Source: Buddleja alternifolia
Taxonomy: Eukaryota; Streptophyta; Magnoliopsida; Lamiales; Scrophulariaceae
Reading direction: 5' to 3'
Length of the DNA stretch: 64,000 bases
NCBI GenBank assembly: GCA_019426215.1
Contig: CM033401.1
Span: 16,559,134 to 16,623,133, forward strand
A model generated the notes under the pieces. The model saw nothing but the letters and a program-made list of their open reading frames with translations, did no database searches and had not been told where the DNA came from. This document shows, piece by piece, positions 44,392-57,539 of this stretch; within the stretch, counting starts at the first letter, position 1; every line of letters starts with the position of its first letter. Position numbers and translations under genes: made by a program.

Positions 44392-45457
44392 TTGCAACAA
44401 CAATGGTCAACTTCTCAACTACTCAAATCAACCCAAATGCAACCAACCCAACACAACAATCGTCAACGCCCAACAACACACCAAAATCAGAGAGCAACCC
44501 ACAATCTAGCAACAATCCACGGATTTAACAGATTCCTCAATTTTTAAGCAATAATCCACAGATTTAATCAACAATATAGCATCCAATTTCAACAACAACC
44601 CACAAATTCAATTTCAACCCACAAATTGATAACAACCCACGGATTTAGCAACAATAGACCATCCAATTCAACAACAACAACCCCCAATTTTTGATTACAA
44701 CCCACAAATCCAATAAAAGTCCTCAAATGCAATAACAAAAAAAAATCAATCTACAATCGGACAATGCCCCAATTAATCCTCAAAATATAACGCAAGGCAC
44801 CTACTCGTCGGCTATGAATCGGAAATGGAAGAAGGGTAAAACCAAAACTCACCTTTTATGCCCAAAATTTTCACACCGAGTCGATGTGAAAGAAGAGCCT
44901 CTTGTGCAACGAATTATGTTGATGGAAAGTGGCGGTGAAATACGGTGGAAATGGCCGGAAATGGTGAGAGAGTCGCCTGAAATCACGTGGGAGAGGAGTT
45001 GTGAAGATTTTGTGAGAATTTTGACCGTTTTGACCCACATATGTGTTTAAATCAGAAACGGGCGCCTAGGCGCGTGACACAGCGTACCTGGATTTTTGAC
45101 TGGTAATGCCCGCGCCTAGGCGGGCGTTTTTTCGGCGCTTGGGCGCCCCTTTCAGAACCGGGCGCCTAGGCGGAAGTTGTTTCGGCGCTTGGGCGCCCCT
45201 TTCAGAACCGGGCGCCTAGGCGGGCGTTTTTCGGCACTTGGGCGCCCCGTTCAGAAATATTATGTAAAGAATTTCATTTCCTGTTTCAAAAGGGGAGAGA
45301 CAAAACACTTAAAATACAAACTAACAAAGATGTAAGACTAGAAAATAAAGCAACAAACGAGATAATAAGAGAAAAAGAAAAGGAAACGGAAAGAAAACAT
45401 GGGTTGCCTCCCAAGAAGCGCTAGTTTAGAGTCATTAGCTCGACTGAAAGCGAAGAA
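44392..45457 (-). other. Spacer between gag-pol and second ORF of element C, with GC minisatellite
   Basis: No ORF. The GC-palindrome block is at 45058-45253, with the same 50-bp periodicity as in element B (45159, 45209). The conserved TTGGGAGGCAACCCA motif is at about 45400-45421, just past the gag-pol stop in sense. Confidence 0.72.
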
Positions 45458-48400
45458 TCACGAAGGGTCCACGAGGATGAAGGACTCTTTGTCTCTTGGT
45501 CCATCCATCCCTAAGTAAGGTTTTAGACGTTGAGTGTTGACCAAGAAAGTATGTCCTTTATCTGTTGTAAGCTCGACGGCGCCGGATGGATAGACATGGG
45601 AAATCAAAAATGGGCCCGACCATCGAGACTTAAGCTTCCCGGGGAAGAGTCGGAGTCGAGAGTTGTATAGCAACACCCGCTCTCCCTTGTGGAATTCCCG
45701 TGGGAGAATATGTTTGTCATGCCACATTTTGGTCCGCTCCTTATAGAGTTTCGCGTTCTCATAGGCAAGATGACGCCATTCTTCGAGCTCGTTGAGTTGT
45801 AGCAAACGTTGTGTACCTACACTTTGAGAGTCAAAATTTAGAAACTTAATGGCCCAATAAGCACGATGCTCGAGTTCAACGGGCAAGTGACATGTTTTGC
45901 CAAAAACAAGACGATACGGGGACATGCCAATTGGGGTTTTATAGGCGGTCCGATAAGCCCAAAGAGCATCATCCAATTTAAGGGACCAATCCTTTCTTGA
46001 TGCGTTGACAATTTTTTCTAAAATACGCTTAATCTCCCTATTCGAGACCTCCACTTGGCCACTAGTTTGTGGGTGGTATGGGGTCGAAATTTTATGCTTC
46101 ACCCCGTACTTGGTCAATAAAGGTTCAAACTGCTTGTTGCAGAAGTGGGTGCCCCCGTCACTAATGATGGCTCGGGGAGTTCCAAATCGAGTAAAAATAT
46201 GCTTCTTCAGAAAATGAGTGACAACCTGAGCATCATTAGTAGGCAAGGCCACGGCTTCCACCCATTTGGAGACATAGTCTACCGCAACAAGGATATATTT
46301 ATTTGAACAAGAACTGGGGAAAGGGCCCATGAAATCCACACCCCATACATCAAACAACTCACACTCTAACATGCTATTTAAAGGCGTTTCATGATGTTTA
46401 GAGATGTTCCCCATTCGTTGACAGCGATCACAAGATTTGACATAATGATGTGCATCTTTAACAAGAGTAGGCCAGAAGAAACCTGATTGGAGGATCTTAG
46501 CTACCGTTTTGGAAGGCCCAAAATGGCCACCTACCGCCATATCATGACAATGAGATAGGATAGCATGCACGTCCGTTTCGGGTATGCAACGTCGAATTAA
46601 GCCATCTGCACAAACTTTGAATAAAAAGGGTTTGTCCCAAAGATATTGCTGTACATCAAATAGAAATTTCTTCTTTTGATGAAAAGTGATATCCGGGGGA
46701 AGACGGCCCGTAACAATGTAATTGGAAAAGTTAGCATACCAAGGTAAAATTTTGTCAGAAATAGCAAGGAGGTGTTCATCCGGGAATTCCTCACGAATTG
46801 GTATCTCATCTAACGGATCATTCACTAGCTCTAACCGTGAGAGGTGGTCGGCTACTACATTTTCGGTGCCTTTCTTGTCTTTTATCTCTAAATCAAATTC
46901 TTGGAGTAACAAAATCCACCTAAGAAGTCTTGGTTTAGCATCTTTCTTGGCAAGCAAATATTTTAAAGCCGAATGATCGGTGTAAACTATCACTTTGTTT
47001 AGCACGAGGTAAGAGTGGAATTTATCGAATGCAAAGACTATGGCTAGTAATTCTTTTTCCGTGGTGGCATAATTCAATTGTGCATCGTTAAGAGTTTTAC
47101 TAGCATAGTAAATGGTTTGAAATACCTTCTCCTTCCTTTGGCCAAGGACCGCTCCAACCGCGGTGTCACTCGCATCACACATCAATTCGAATGGTAAGCT
47201 CCAATCGGGGGGTGACATGATAGCGGCGGAAACTAAGCGTTCCTTCAAATCAAGAAAGGCCTGCATACAAGAAGAATTGAAATCAAAAGGTGCATCTTTG
47301 ACAAGCAAATTAGACAACGGTTTCGCAATTTTAGAGAAATTCAAGATGAATCGCCTATAGAAACCAGCATGCCCGAGAAAACTCCTAACAGCTTTTACCG
47401 AAGTGGGCGGGGGAAGTTTTTCAATGACCTCAATCTTGGCTTGGTCCACTTCGATCCCTTTTTGAGAGATCTTGTGGCCAAGCACAATCCCCTCCCGGAC
47501 CATTAAATGGCATTTTTCCCAATTCAAAACAAGGTTGATTTCTTCACAACGTTTAAGCACAACATTTAGATGAGCAAGACAAATATCAAAAGTTGTTCCG
47601 AAAACAGAAAAGTCATCCATAAAAATTTCAAGGAAATCTTCAACCATATCATGAAAAATAGCCATCATGCATCTTTGAAAAGTGGCCGGGGCATTACACA
47701 AGCCAAATGGCATCCTTCTATAAGCAAATGTGCCATAAGGACAAGTGAAAGTGGTTTTCTCTTGGTCCTCAGGATCTATGGCAATTTGATTATAGCCGGA
47801 GTAACCATCTAGAAAACAATAGAAATCATGCCCGGCTAATCGTTCAAGCATTTGGTCAATAAAGGGGAGGGGGAAATGATCCTTACGTGTGGCATCATTC
47901 AACCTACGGTAATCTATACATACACGCCACCCACTAATTATACGAGTTGGGATAAGCCCATTATTCGCATTCTCAATTACCGTTATCCCCTCTTTCTTAG
48001 GCACCACTTGGGTAGGGCTCACCCACGCACTATCAGAAATAGGATAGATTATACCTGAGTCGAGCAGTTTAATCACTTCCTTCTTTACTACCTCTTGGAT
48101 TTGTGGGTTTGATCTCCTTTGGGGTTGGCGTGTAGGCTTGGTGGAGTCCTCCATAAGTATTTTGTGCATACATATCGCTGGACTAATGCCTTTGATGTCC
48201 GCAAGTTTCCACCCAAAAGCCCGTTTGTGAGATCTCAACACCGTCATTAATTGCTCTTCTTGTGATCCTGAAAGAGATGAGGAAATGATCAATGGGAGTG
48301 TTTCGTCGTCGTTCAAGTACACATATTTAAGGTGGGAGGGGAGGGGTTTGAGTTCGAGAGAGGGGGGTTCTTCAATAGATGGGCGAGGTGATCCTGATAA

Positions 48401-50956
48401 TGATCTATCAACTTTGATGAATCCTCCCGAATGAGAGGAAGATTTGTACTCCAAGCTTAGAACCCTTTCCACTAGATCATCTTTCTCCGAGTCCACTTGC
48501 ATGGATTTCATAAGATCCTGTTCGAGAGAATTTTCAATTGTATTGTCCTGTAAATACTCAACAATCAACTGGTCAAATGTATCAATTTGATAACACAAGT
48601 CATGATCAATAGGATGTTTAAGGACTTTGTAAACATCAAAGGTAACTTTGTCATCGCCCACATTCAAGGTAAGCTTACCATTAGCAATGTCAATTACCGC
48701 CTTACCCGTGGCTAGGAATGGTCTCCCTAGGATTAATGGTACCTCCACATCTTCTTCCATGTCGAGTACTACGAAATAAACAGGAAAATAAAACTTGTCG
48801 ACTTGGACAATAACGTCTTCGATTATCCCCTTGGGCCTCTTGATCGATCGGTCAGCTAGTTGAAGGCTCATTGAGGTCGGCTTGGGATTTCCAAGGCCTA
48901 GCTTTTTAAATAGTGAGTATGGAAGAAGATTAATGCTGGCCCCCGAGTCACATAACACCTTCTTGAATGATAGGGATCCAATCGTGCACGGGATTGTGAG
49001 GCTCCCGGGATCTTGGAGCTTAGTTGGCAATTTATTGAGCAATACGGCGGAGCATTCTTCCGTGAGGCACACCGTCTCATTCTCTTCCCACTTCTGCTTG
49101 TTGGAGAGTATGTCCTTGAAGAACTTCACATAATTCGGCATTTGGAGAATGGCGTCAATAAATGGAATATTAATTCTCACTTCCCGAAGGATTGCCAAAA
49201 TTCGAAGAAAGCTCGGATCCATCTCCTTTTTCTTCTTTTTGTGAGCATTTGGGAAGGGGAGACGAACTTCGATAAGGGGAGAAAGCGTTGGATTAGACGG
49301 ATGAAAACCCACTGAAACAGTAGGTGGCGCCTGGGCGCGTATATCGGTGCCTAGGCGCGGATCTGTTGGCGCTTGGGCGTGCATTTCGGGGCGCTCGGGC
49401 GCGGGATTCAGAACATATGCATCTGGTAGGTTTGTGGGTGGCGCCTGGGCGCGTATATTGGCGCCTAGGCGCGGATCTGTAGGCGCCTGGGCGTGCAGGT
49501 CGGGGCGCTCGGGCGCGAGAAACAGAGAATTTTGTCCAGAACAGGGTAGATCAGGCGCCTGGGCGTGCATGTCGGGGCGCTCGGGCGCGGATGTACTGGC
49601 AGTGTCATTCTCCAATTGTTTGCCACTTCTCAAGGCTATGGCATTGCATTGGGCCTTCGGGTTCTTTTTCGTGTCGCTTGGGAGAGTCCCCGGGGCTCTA
49701 CCGTTAACCGCATTAGAAAGTTGTCCCACTTGTGTTCGCAAATCCTTCATCTCCATACACATATCCTTTATCATACCCCGAAGTTCGTTGAAAGATGTAT
49801 CGGACTTTTTCATGTGAGCATCTAGTTTCTCATCGATTGTGGGAGGTCGCATTTGCACTTGACCTTGAACTTGTCCATTGAAATTGCCTTGCCTCGGGGG
49901 TGGGTTATTGAAGGGTGGCCGTGGAGCTTGATAGATCCCCGGTTGTGCGTTCTGTGCGGGGTTGGGCCTTTTTGGAAAATTCTCGGGTATATGAAAGTTC
50001 ACCCGAGGTTGATTTTGATTCCCCACATAATTAACGTTGCCAACCTCCGGTTCCAAGACTACTACTTCCTCAACTACTTCCTCAATACAAGCAACCTTTT
50101 TAGAGGATGAGGCCTCTTCATCGTCGGGGTAAAGCTCGTCTTCTCGGGCCAACTGTTCGACTTTGTCCCATACACTTTGACAGTCTAACCCAAGGAGATC
50201 TCCTCCCGCACCCGCGTTGAGTCTATGCCGAATACGTGACCTAACCCCATCATAGAAATGGAGTACTTGTTCATTCAACCCAAAATTATGATCGGGACAT
50301 TTACGGAGCATGCCCTTATATCTAGCCCAAGCCTCGGCTAAAGATTCATTGCTCCTTTGCCTAAACCCTTTTATATTACTCCGTAGCTCATTGATTTTTG
50401 AGGGTGGAAAGAATTTATTTAAAAAGGCATCGACCAACTCACTCCATGTTGTAATAGATTGTGGAGGTAAGGATTTGTACCATGTTGTCGCCTTATCCTT
50501 CAATGAGAAATGGAAGACTCTTAGACGAATCGCATCAAGATCTCGTGGGTGATATTGAATGGTCACAAGAGCCTCATCTATGGTTTCCAAATGAGCGTGT
50601 GGTGATTCGTGCGATTCTCCACAGAAAGGATCTCCTTGCACCATATTAAAAATGTGAGCCGGAATGTGGTAGTTTGGTGTGAAGAAATTAGGCACGACTA
50701 CGGGCCCCGGAATGGTATGGACCCTAGGTGGTAAGCTACCCCGAACCGACGGGAGTTGTGGAGGAGGTACCGCTTGCATGGTTTGTAGAACACCTTGTAA
50801 CCACTCCCTAGTTTCCGGTGAGTTCATGTCCGGGAAATTTCCATTCGGGTTTTGGTTGAGATTATTGGTCATTTCTCTTGCTCGCCTACTAGTCCGAAGA
50901 ACTCGTTCAATTTCGGGCTCCAACTCGTATAGAGGCTTGTTTGAGGAGCGGGTCAT
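45458..50956 (-). CDS. gag-pol: Gag-pol polyprotein of element C, intact
   Basis: 1832 aa from [10 protein letters not shown] (50956); the frame is open to 51007. It is nearly identical to the element B product, with the same order: gag, HAQAP repeats (49325-49590), DSGAS protease, RT (Met-Asp-Asp codons 47612-47620), RNase H, HHCC/DD35E integrase and a GPY/F-like end. Differences from B include four extra residues near the gag-protease linker and a rearranged repeat segment. A few substitutions look non-conservative (for example FPVYFVVLD where B has FPVDFVVLD in the protease region). No stop or frameshift is visible, so it is a plausible source of enzymes acting in trans. Confidence 0.93.
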   Translation of the reverse strand: MTRSSNKPLYELEPEIERVLRTSRRAREMTNNLNQNPNGNFPDMNSPETREWLQGVLQTMQAVPPPQLPSVRGSLPPRVHTIPGPVVVPNFFTPNYHIPAHIFNMVQGDPFCGESHESPHAHLETIDEALVTIQYHPRDLDAIRLRVFHFSLKDKATTWYKSLPPQSITTWSELVDAFLNKFFPPSKINELRSNIKGFRQRSNESLAEAWARYKGMLRKCPDHNFGLNEQVLHFYDGVRSRIRHRLNAGAGGDLLGLDCQSVWDKVEQLAREDELYPDDEEASSSKKVACIEEVVEEVVVLEPEVGNVNYVGNQNQPRVNFHIPENFPKRPNPAQNAQPGIYQAPRPPFNNPPPRQGNFNGQVQGQVQMRPPTIDEKLDAHMKKSDTSFNELRGMIKDMCMEMKDLRTQVGQLSNAVNGRAPGTLPSDTKKNPKAQCNAIALRSGKQLENDTASTSAPERPDMHAQAPDLPCSGQNSLFLAPERPDLHAQAPTDPRLGANIRAQAPPTNLPDAYVLNPAPERPEMHAQAPTDPRLGTDIRAQAPPTVSVGFHPSNPTLSPLIEVRLPFPNAHKKKKKEMDPSFLRILAILREVRINIPFIDAILQMPNYVKFFKDILSNKQKWEENETVCLTEECSAVLLNKLPTKLQDPGSLTIPCTIGSLSFKKVLCDSGASINLLPYSLFKKLGLGNPKPTSMSLQLADRSIKRPKGIIEDVIVQVDKFYFPVYFVVLDMEEDVEVPLILGRPFLATGKAVIDIANGKLTLNVGDDKVTFDVYKVLKHPIDHDLCYQIDTFDQLIVEYLQDNTIENSLEQDLMKSMQVDSEKDDLVERVLSLEYKSSSHSGGFIKVDRSLSGSPRPSIEEPPSLELKPLPSHLKYVYLNDDETLPLIISSSLSGSQEEQLMTVLRSHKRAFGWKLADIKGISPAICMHKILMEDSTKPTRQPQRRSNPQIQEVVKKEVIKLLDSGIIYPISDSAWVSPTQVVPKKEGITVIENANNGLIPTRIISGWRVCIDYRRLNDATRKDHFPLPFIDQMLERLAGHDFYCFLDGYSGYNQIAIDPEDQEKTTFTCPYGTFAYRRMPFGLCNAPATFQRCMMAIFHDMVEDFLEIFMDDFSVFGTTFDICLAHLNVVLKRCEEINLVLNWEKCHLMVREGIVLGHKISQKGIEVDQAKIEVIEKLPPPTSVKAVRSFLGHAGFYRRFILNFSKIAKPLSNLLVKDAPFDFNSSCMQAFLDLKERLVSAAIMSPPDWSLPFELMCDASDTAVGAVLGQRKEKVFQTIYYASKTLNDAQLNYATTEKELLAIVFAFDKFHSYLVLNKVIVYTDHSALKYLLAKKDAKPRLLRWILLLQEFDLEIKDKKGTENVVADHLSRLELVNDPLDEIPIREEFPDEHLLAISDKILPWYANFSNYIVTGRLPPDITFHQKKKFLFDVQQYLWDKPFLFKVCADGLIRRCIPETDVHAILSHCHDMAVGGHFGPSKTVAKILQSGFFWPTLVKDAHHYVKSCDRCQRMGNISKHHETPLNSMLECELFDVWGVDFMGPFPSSCSNKYILVAVDYVSKWVEAVALPTNDAQVVTHFLKKHIFTRFGTPRAIISDGGTHFCNKQFEPLLTKYGVKHKISTPYHPQTSGQVEVSNREIKRILEKIVNASRKDWSLKLDDALWAYRTAYKTPIGMSPYRLVFGKTCHLPVELEHRAYWAIKFLNFDSQSVGTQRLLQLNELEEWRHLAYENAKLYKERTKMWHDKHILPREFHKGERVLLYNSRLRLFPGKLKSRWSGPFLISHVYPSGAVELTTDKGHTFLVNTQRLKPYLGMDGPRDKESFILVDPS

Positions 50957-51090
50957 GCACCTCAAGAACCTAACAATTAAATACAAGAACAAAATTAGAC
51001 TAATCACGAAAATAAAAGAAAATCAAGAATTAAACGAAAACTAAGAATTATGAAAAATGTAAACGAAAATCAAAAACTAAAATAAACAAG

Positions 51091-51108
51091 TCCCCGGCAA
51101 CGGCGCCA
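51091..51108 (-). other. Primer binding site, tRNA-Asp type, element C
   Basis: Reverse complement TGGCGCCGTTGCCGGGGA, 6 nt inside the 5' LTR edge at 51115. Confidence 0.92.
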
Positions 51109-51114
51109 AAAACT

Positions 51115-52833
51115 TGACACGCTAAAAGCTAACGTGCTATGATAGCAAGTGCACTAGACGTATGTAGTAATAAGTGGACAAAAAGTCCGGGTTGTCGAAC
51201 CACGGAAACTTGAATTTTAGTTTATGATTAATGAAAATGGACAAAAGTAGATTGCAATAAAACGAGTAAGCAAGTGACGAACCAAAAAGAAACGAACTAT
51301 AGATTAAATCTCACGTATGATAAAATGACTAAGGCACATGCTACAACCGAATCTACTCGTCAATATAGATGAGCTACTCTTCGAATTATTAGACTCCTAT
51401 TGCTTTGGTGGAAATTCCTTAGATAATTATTACCCGATGTCTCGGCACATAATAATCCTATGATTAATTGATGGTTCTCTAAATATGTCTATCCGAGAAT
51501 CTAATCAATAACCACGCATTCACGTTCTAGATTTTCCCCGGATAAATCCGGCTAACCGCACCCGGAAATCTTTACCTATTTCTAGGAGCAATTCCACATT
51601 AGTTTCGGATGATGTGTTGATTCATTTGAACCCTAACCTATCTTCTCTCGAATGACTAGACTAGGCAAGATAGCAAGCATATGGTGATCAAGCACATGAT
51701 TGTAATAAAAGCTCAAAATCAACACACAAAGCAATATGAGAATTAATACGAAAATTCACTTCACATATATTGATTCATAAATTGGCTTTCACATGGCCTT
51801 AGTTCTACAATATTAGCCTCTCATCAAAGCCTTAAGAAAATCTAATACAAACATATACATACTCATGGAAATAAACATGTAAATGCAAATAATTAAAACT
51901 CCCTCAATTGATTGATGATGGATCCTTGCTTTTCAACTTCAATCCTTAACTCCTCTCTCTTTGTTCCCCTCCAAAAGTGATGAAGAATGGTGATGAATGA
52001 TGATGAGTGAAAAGTAATGGCCAAATGCCTCCCTCTCCCTCTTGTGTTCGGTCCCAAGTGAAGAAAAATGCCTTAAGAAGACCACAAAATCTGAGCCCTT
52101 AGTGTGTGTCTCCTCTAGTGTGTCCTCCACTACTCTTAAAGTGAGTAGTATAAAATTCCATAAAGTAGATCTACTAAGAAACATACTTATGACATCCCTC
52201 CCATACATGTGATGACCTCTTGGCTTTAAATGTTCCATTCCCCCATCAAATGATGATCTTTTAGCTGAAAGGAATCAAAATTCGGGTGTGGACACGCCTA
52301 GGCGTGGCATTACGGCGCTTGGGCGCCGTTATCAGAATGCTGAAATTAAATGCAATGTGTCCTGCGCAGCAATCGTATTTCATTCATAACTTTCTCCACG
52401 AAACTCCGATTTGGATGATTCAAGTCCAAATTTGAAGCTAACACATAGTTATACAACATTGTAGAAGGGAACTTCATCCAATTCGGCCTCTCAACATACG
52501 GAAATAGCGCTCGAACGTGGAAAGTGGTGTAGATACGGCGCCCGGGTGTGGACAAGATGGCGCCTAGGCGTGGTAAGCAGAATGTTGACGTTATTTGCAT
52601 CTTGTCCGGCGCCTGGGCGTGGGTTTTTAGGCCTCGGGCATAGGGGTGCGTAGCAATTTGGCCTAAACTTGTTTTATACGTCGTTTTTCATCCCGTTCTT
52701 TGATTGTATCCATTTAAGACCTGAAATCACTTAATGCACGAATTAAACGCACATGTGGCAAGAATCAAGCGATAAATGAACCTAAGACATAAACGCAAAG
52801 GGGCTTAAAAATACGTAAAAATGCCTCTTATCA
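51115..52833 (-). repeat. 5' LTR of element C
   Basis: 1719 bp, pairing with 33662-35381. It is followed by CCGCT, the duplicated target inside the copia integrase region. Confidence 0.92.
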
Positions 52834-53567
52834 CCGCTTGCTACACTCAGAACCGGTGTATGATCAACAAGCAACATGAGAAGACTCCATATGAGTTGTG
52901 GAAGGGACGTAAGCCTAACATTTCATATTTTCATGTATTTGGTTCAAAATGTTTCATTTGTAACAATGGATCCCAAATTCTAAAGACATTTGATCCTAAA
53001 GCAGATGAGGGAATCTTTCTAGGCTATGCCAAAAATGAAAAGAGTTTTCGCATCCTAAATTAGATCAAATCGAAGGTTGAAGAATCCAATCATGTTGTGT
53101 TTGATGATCCTAACCAAGAATCGAGTAAGGTTAATCCTGATGATATAGGAATTGAAGATCTTGCCCCACAAGCGTCACAAATTAATCTTGGTGATAAAAG
53201 TGATGACGAGGATGATGAGATTTTCGTGCCTATTCCTAAAGTTACTCGTGAGGTTGCAAATGATGATATTATCAGAATCGCTGATGATCATGAAGAGAAT
53301 GATCATCAAGAGCAAAATGGAACTGTGAATGATGCAGCGACAGCGCCAGAGACAAATGAGGGTCAAGCGATTGATAATCAAGAGTCTCTCAACCTGTTCC
53401 AACCAGATCGTAAATGGCTTAGAGACCATCCACCAGAGTTAGTAATTGGAGATATTGAAACACCTGTTAGAACTAGGTCCGTTACAATCAATGAGGCCAT
53501 GTTCGCAAGTTTTCTATCTCAAATGGAACCAAAGAAAGTGGATGAAGTGCTCTGTGACTCAAGTTAG
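52834..53567 (+). pseudogene. Element F integrase C-terminal part and linker
   Basis: Resumes the integrase after element C: NRCMINKQHEKTPYELWKGR and the typical copia HVFGSKCFICN...FLGYA blocks. An in-frame TAG lies near 53062. A long acidic linker follows to the TAG near 53565. Confidence 0.8.
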
Positions 53568-55055
53568 GTAGAAGCGATGCAAGAAGAGCTAAACCAATTT
53601 GAGAGAAGCAAAGTTTGGACGCCAGTACCAAGTCCAACTCACTAAGGAGTTATTGGAACTAGATGGGTTTTTTGGAACAAGATGGATGAAGATGGCAATG
53701 TTATAAGAAACAAAGCCAGATTAGTCTCTCAGGGTTATTGTCAAGAAGAGGGTATTGATTTTGATGAGACGTATACCCCAGTAGCCCGTCTTGAAGCGAT
53801 TAGAATGTTCTTAGCGTTTGCTGCATTCAACAAGTTCACAGTATACCAAATGGATGTGAAGAGTGTATTCCTGAATGGTAAACTCCAAGAAGATGTTTAT
53901 GTGGAGCAACCACCAGGATTCATCAACAACCATGGTAAAAGTATGGTCTACAAATTGGATAAGGCACTCTATGGCCTTAAACAAACACCAAAAGCATGGT
54001 ATGACACTCTTTCTATCTTCCTTATAGGTAAAGGCTTTTCAAAAGGCAGTGTTGATACAACGTTATTTAAAAATTACCCATAATGAAGATATTCTCTTAG
54101 TTCAAATTTAAGTTGATGATATTATATTTGGTTCTACTAATAAGCGATTGTGTGAGAAATTTTCGAAAATGATGCAAGATCAATTTGAAATGAGCATGAT
54201 GGGTGAATTAACTTTCTTCTTAGGATTGCAAGTTAAACAACTCCCTAATGGCATATTTATAAACCAAGCTAAATATACAAGAGATATGATTAAGAAATTT
54301 GGTATGGAAAATGCATCATCTTCAAAAATTCCAATGAGCCAAACACTTATGTTAGATAAAGATGAAAGTGGGAAGAAAATTGATATCACTAATTATAGAG
54401 GTATCATTGGATCACTTCTTTATCGTGCCGCCAGTAGACCCGATATTATGTTTTCGGTATGCATGTGTGCACGCTTTCAAGCTGATCCTAGAGAATCACA
54501 CTTAAATGCTGCCAAGAGAATCTTTAATACCTAAAAGGCACACAAAATGTGGGCTTATGGTATTCAAGGGACTCTCCTTTTGAACTATTCGGTTATTCAG
54601 ACGCAGATTTTGCAGGATGCAAAATAGATAGAAAAATCACTAGTGGTACATGTCAATTTCTAGGTGATAGAATAATTTCGTGGCACAGTAAGAAACAACA
54701 GTCCATAGCTACTTCTACCGCTGAAGCAGAGTACGTAGCCGCTTGGAGCTGTAGTGCACAAATCCTTTGGATGAGGCAACAATTTAGAGATTATGGAACA
54801 ATCCTAGGTCCTACCCCAATCCATTGTGATAACCAAAGCGCTTTAGGTATGACCCAAAATCCAGTCCTTCATTCTAGAACTAAACACATTGATATTCGAT
54901 ACCATTTCTTGCGTGACCACGTTCAAAAGAAAAATATCTCAATGCACTTCATTGGTACTGACAAACAATTGGCAGATATCTTCACCAAAGCGCTCAACGA
55001 ACAATGCTTTCTCACTTTGAGAAGTGAATTAGGTATGATTGATTTAAACGCTTAA
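53568..55055 (+). pseudogene. Element F reverse transcriptase and RNase H, decayed
   Basis: RT blocks [42 protein letters not shown] and [15 protein letters not shown] frameshift near 54075 is followed by VQI-stop-VDDIIFGS: the Tyr of the catalytic YVDD is a TAA (about 54109-54111). RNase H follows with a break near 54532: GYSDADFAGC, STAEAEYVAAWSC, HCDNQSALGMTQNPVLHSRTKHID, ending ADIFTKALNEQ at 55055. The wording of these blocks is Sirevirus-like. Inactive. Confidence 0.87.
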
Positions 55056-55490
55056 ATCATGGAACATCATATTTTATAGGCATATAATTTAGGGGGAATC
55101 CACTTTATGATTATGTCCAAATCATTTTTTTAATTGAAATGAGTAATTAATTTTAGGGGGAACTTTAAAATTATACTTATCTCAATTCATAAGCGACTGT
55201 GATCAAAATTGACTTTGAAAATTTTTGCATTGATCACTAGCGCTTATCTATTATGCATGACAAAATCAATCTCTAATAAATGAATTTTTTTTTATTAATC
55301 CAAGCGATTGATTTTACCCTTAATCTTTAAGAAATTAAATTGTGTTTCTCAAAAAGACTTCAGCGTTAAAAAAATTCTCAATTTAACGCTAAGTAATTAT
55401 TTTCTAAAATTCATGCATAGTTTTCATCGCTGAAAGTAGCGTGTGGATAAGTCCAAAAGATTAGATTTGACAACTGTCCACACGTGCCTA
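55056..55490 (+). other. Element F post-pol region with two AGGGGGA tracts
   Basis: Noncoding. AGGGGGAA at 55091-55098 and AGGGGGAA at 55155-55162 resemble the element's own PPT (62064-62077). Repeated PPT-like tracts after pol are known in Sireviruses. It ends at the GCCTA target (55486-55490) of the solo LTR. Confidence 0.65.
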
Positions 55491-57095
55491 TGATATATGT
55501 TATTTTTACACTAGTTTCCCCCCGTTTATCGACTTGGTTTTGATTGTTTCCTTGATAATTTGATCACATTTGATGCTTTGATCCTTGTTTTCTCATATTT
55601 TCTAGAATAACATATGATTTGGAGGAAAAGAACAAGGATTGAATGTAAATCATGAATAAAGATACAACACAAGGTAAAATGCTGTATGCGCAGTGCTAGA
55701 GTTTATGGAATAGATTTCTCTACCCATGTCCAAATTACACACTTGGTATACCAATGGAAATATAAGAGGGAAAGGTACATTTCTTATATTGAAGACAAAG
55801 ATCAGATATGTAGGCAAGGAAGTGAAAACGTCATCGGAAGAGACGTCTTACGACGGAGTTTTCTCATTCAGTAACTTGTGAGACACGTTTATCCCCTATA
55901 CCGTTTGATTTAGGCCTTGGTGTCTTCTTGAGAGTTGTAGATCTTTGTTTGAGGATTCTATCAACTTGAATCAGCTTATTCCGACATCGGTAGAGAAAGT
56001 TATGCGAAGTTTACCAAAACTGGCTGGAGCAGCAGGAGACGAACGCCGAGTTGTTCATCCACGAACGCCGCGGCGTTCACATGCAGTATCCAACGCCGTG
56101 GCGTTCAACAAGAGAACGCCGCGGCGTTCGAGGCAGCGGGTTGGTCTATAAATACCCCTTTTAGCCATTTTTTACCCTAACTCACCTTGGATAGCAGCTG
56201 CCACACGAAAATAGAGAGAGAGGGAGCTTAGAAGAGAAGATTGAAGATCAAAACATGGAGAATTCAACAAGGAATCCACATCTCTACAAAAATTAGGGAG
56301 TTTTTACATATTTGTTTCTTGAATTTGTTCAAATCTCCTATGACTTGTATGATTTATATTTGCACTTTTGACATGAATATGAGCTAAACTTGTTTGATTG
56401 AGGCCATGGATAGCCCATTTATGTTATTTTGATTGTTGTTTTGTTGGTGTTTATTGGATTAATTTTGGTTTTAGCTATGTATTCAATATTTGATCTCAAT
56501 GCTACATTTGCTTGATCACCAAGTGTTTGATAAAATGCCTAGGTTAGAGATCGAGAGATAATAACCTAGGGAAGATATAAACATTGAATACCCTATAGTT
56601 AAACCGACTAGAGATAGACTCGGTTTCTTTAGGTGGCTTTCCATTCATGTGGGGAATTCCTAGACCCTAAATGCATCCTCGTTAATCGGGTTTTCATATA
56701 GGGATATATAGGAAATCGTTACCAAGGGTAGGGTTGCTATGCCAAGAGATTGGGTTGTACGTACGTTAGGGAATTTCGCCTTAGCTAAATCAATCTAACA
56801 ATCCAATAGAACCTAAATCACAATCGAAATGCATAATTGGTTGAACCGTGGGCCTTGATCGCTTCTCTCTATTGTTTCCTCCCTTTATTTGGTGTGATGT
56901 TGCCTTAGTTTATTTTCTAGTATTTATTAATTAGTTAATCAACCTTTCTATCGACCGATTTAACTTAGAATTGAGTAATATAGTAGTCTTGGTACTTAGA
57001 TTATAGTTGTCCCTGCGGATACGATAACCCCGGACTTATAAATCCACTTTACTACTTACGCGACCTAGTTCTCTTGCTGGGATTTTGTCGTGTCA
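55491..57095 (+). repeat. Solo LTR of a third Athila-related family
   Basis: 1605 bp starting TGATATATGTTATTTTTACAC and ending TTGTCGTGTCA, flanked by GCCTA on both sides (55486-55490, 57096-57100). The end carries the same 'ccggactt...tccactttactac' module as elements A-D. U3 has three palindromes of the GAACGCCGCGGCGTTC type (56063-56078, 56092-56105, 56114-56129) just before TATA box TATAAATA at 56147-56154. No internal sequence remains, so it arose by LTR-LTR recombination. Confidence 0.92.
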
Positions 57096-57100
57096 GCCTA

Positions 57101-57539
57101 TCAAATCAAACTGATGGTTAATGATTCCTATCGAAAAACTAGGCAGTTCAGGAACTGCACCAGTCTAAGTACGTGTCAGTGTAATATCAGGCGCGTGTAT
57201 TTCACGCAGAAAATTTCAAATTTTTCAAACGTTTTTAAAAAGTAACCATGGATTTCAAACTTTATATTTCACAGTTGTTACAATATTTACCGCACTTTTT
57301 GACAACCGTATTTATGAGTAAATGGCTCAGATTTTATTTTTATTATTTCAAAATTAATTTATGTACACGTGGCTTTCATCTACTAGTTGAGGAGTTACTT
57401 TTTGCCTCCTATTTAAACCCTTCACAACCTTTACAGTAAAACCTTATCACTTCCAAATGTATTCTACTGTAAAAGTTCTCTCTCTAAGGCAAAAAGAACA
57501 TATCTTCTCTCTCCTCTACCAAAGTTTTTCAGTTCATCA
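57101..57539 (+). promoter_or_regulatory. Putative promoter and splice acceptor upstream of element F third ORF
   Basis: G-box CACGTG (57366-57371), TATTTAAA (57410-57417) and a pyrimidine-rich tract ending TTTTTCAG (57525-57532) lie just before the ATG at 57540. Either a private promoter or a spliced subgenomic RNA would explain expression of the third ORF. An upstream ATG at 57457 in another frame would hinder a simple scanning model from the TATA box. Inferred from sequence only. Confidence 0.45.

Larger units (their letters stand above)
33662..52833 (-). mobile_element. Element C: full-length Athila-type Ty3/gypsy retrotransposon (hosts element D)
   Basis: 19,172 bp including element D; about 13.1 kb without it. 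The target duplication CCGCT is exact (33657-33661, 52834-52838). It is the same family as element B with the same layout: 5' LTR 51115-52833, PBS, intact gag-pol, GC repeat block, second ORF, internal PPT, noncoding region, PPT, 3' LTR 33662-35381. By eye the LTRs differ at roughly 17-20 sites in 1720 (about 1%), a little older than B. Element D interrupts the second ORF. The pol frame is intact, so enzymes could still be made. Confidence 0.94.

Noticed and set aside
55686..56151. Two short ORFs (62 and 68 codons) inside the solo LTR
   Set aside because: They cover U3 and the palindromes; composition reflects the GC repeat rather than protein coding.
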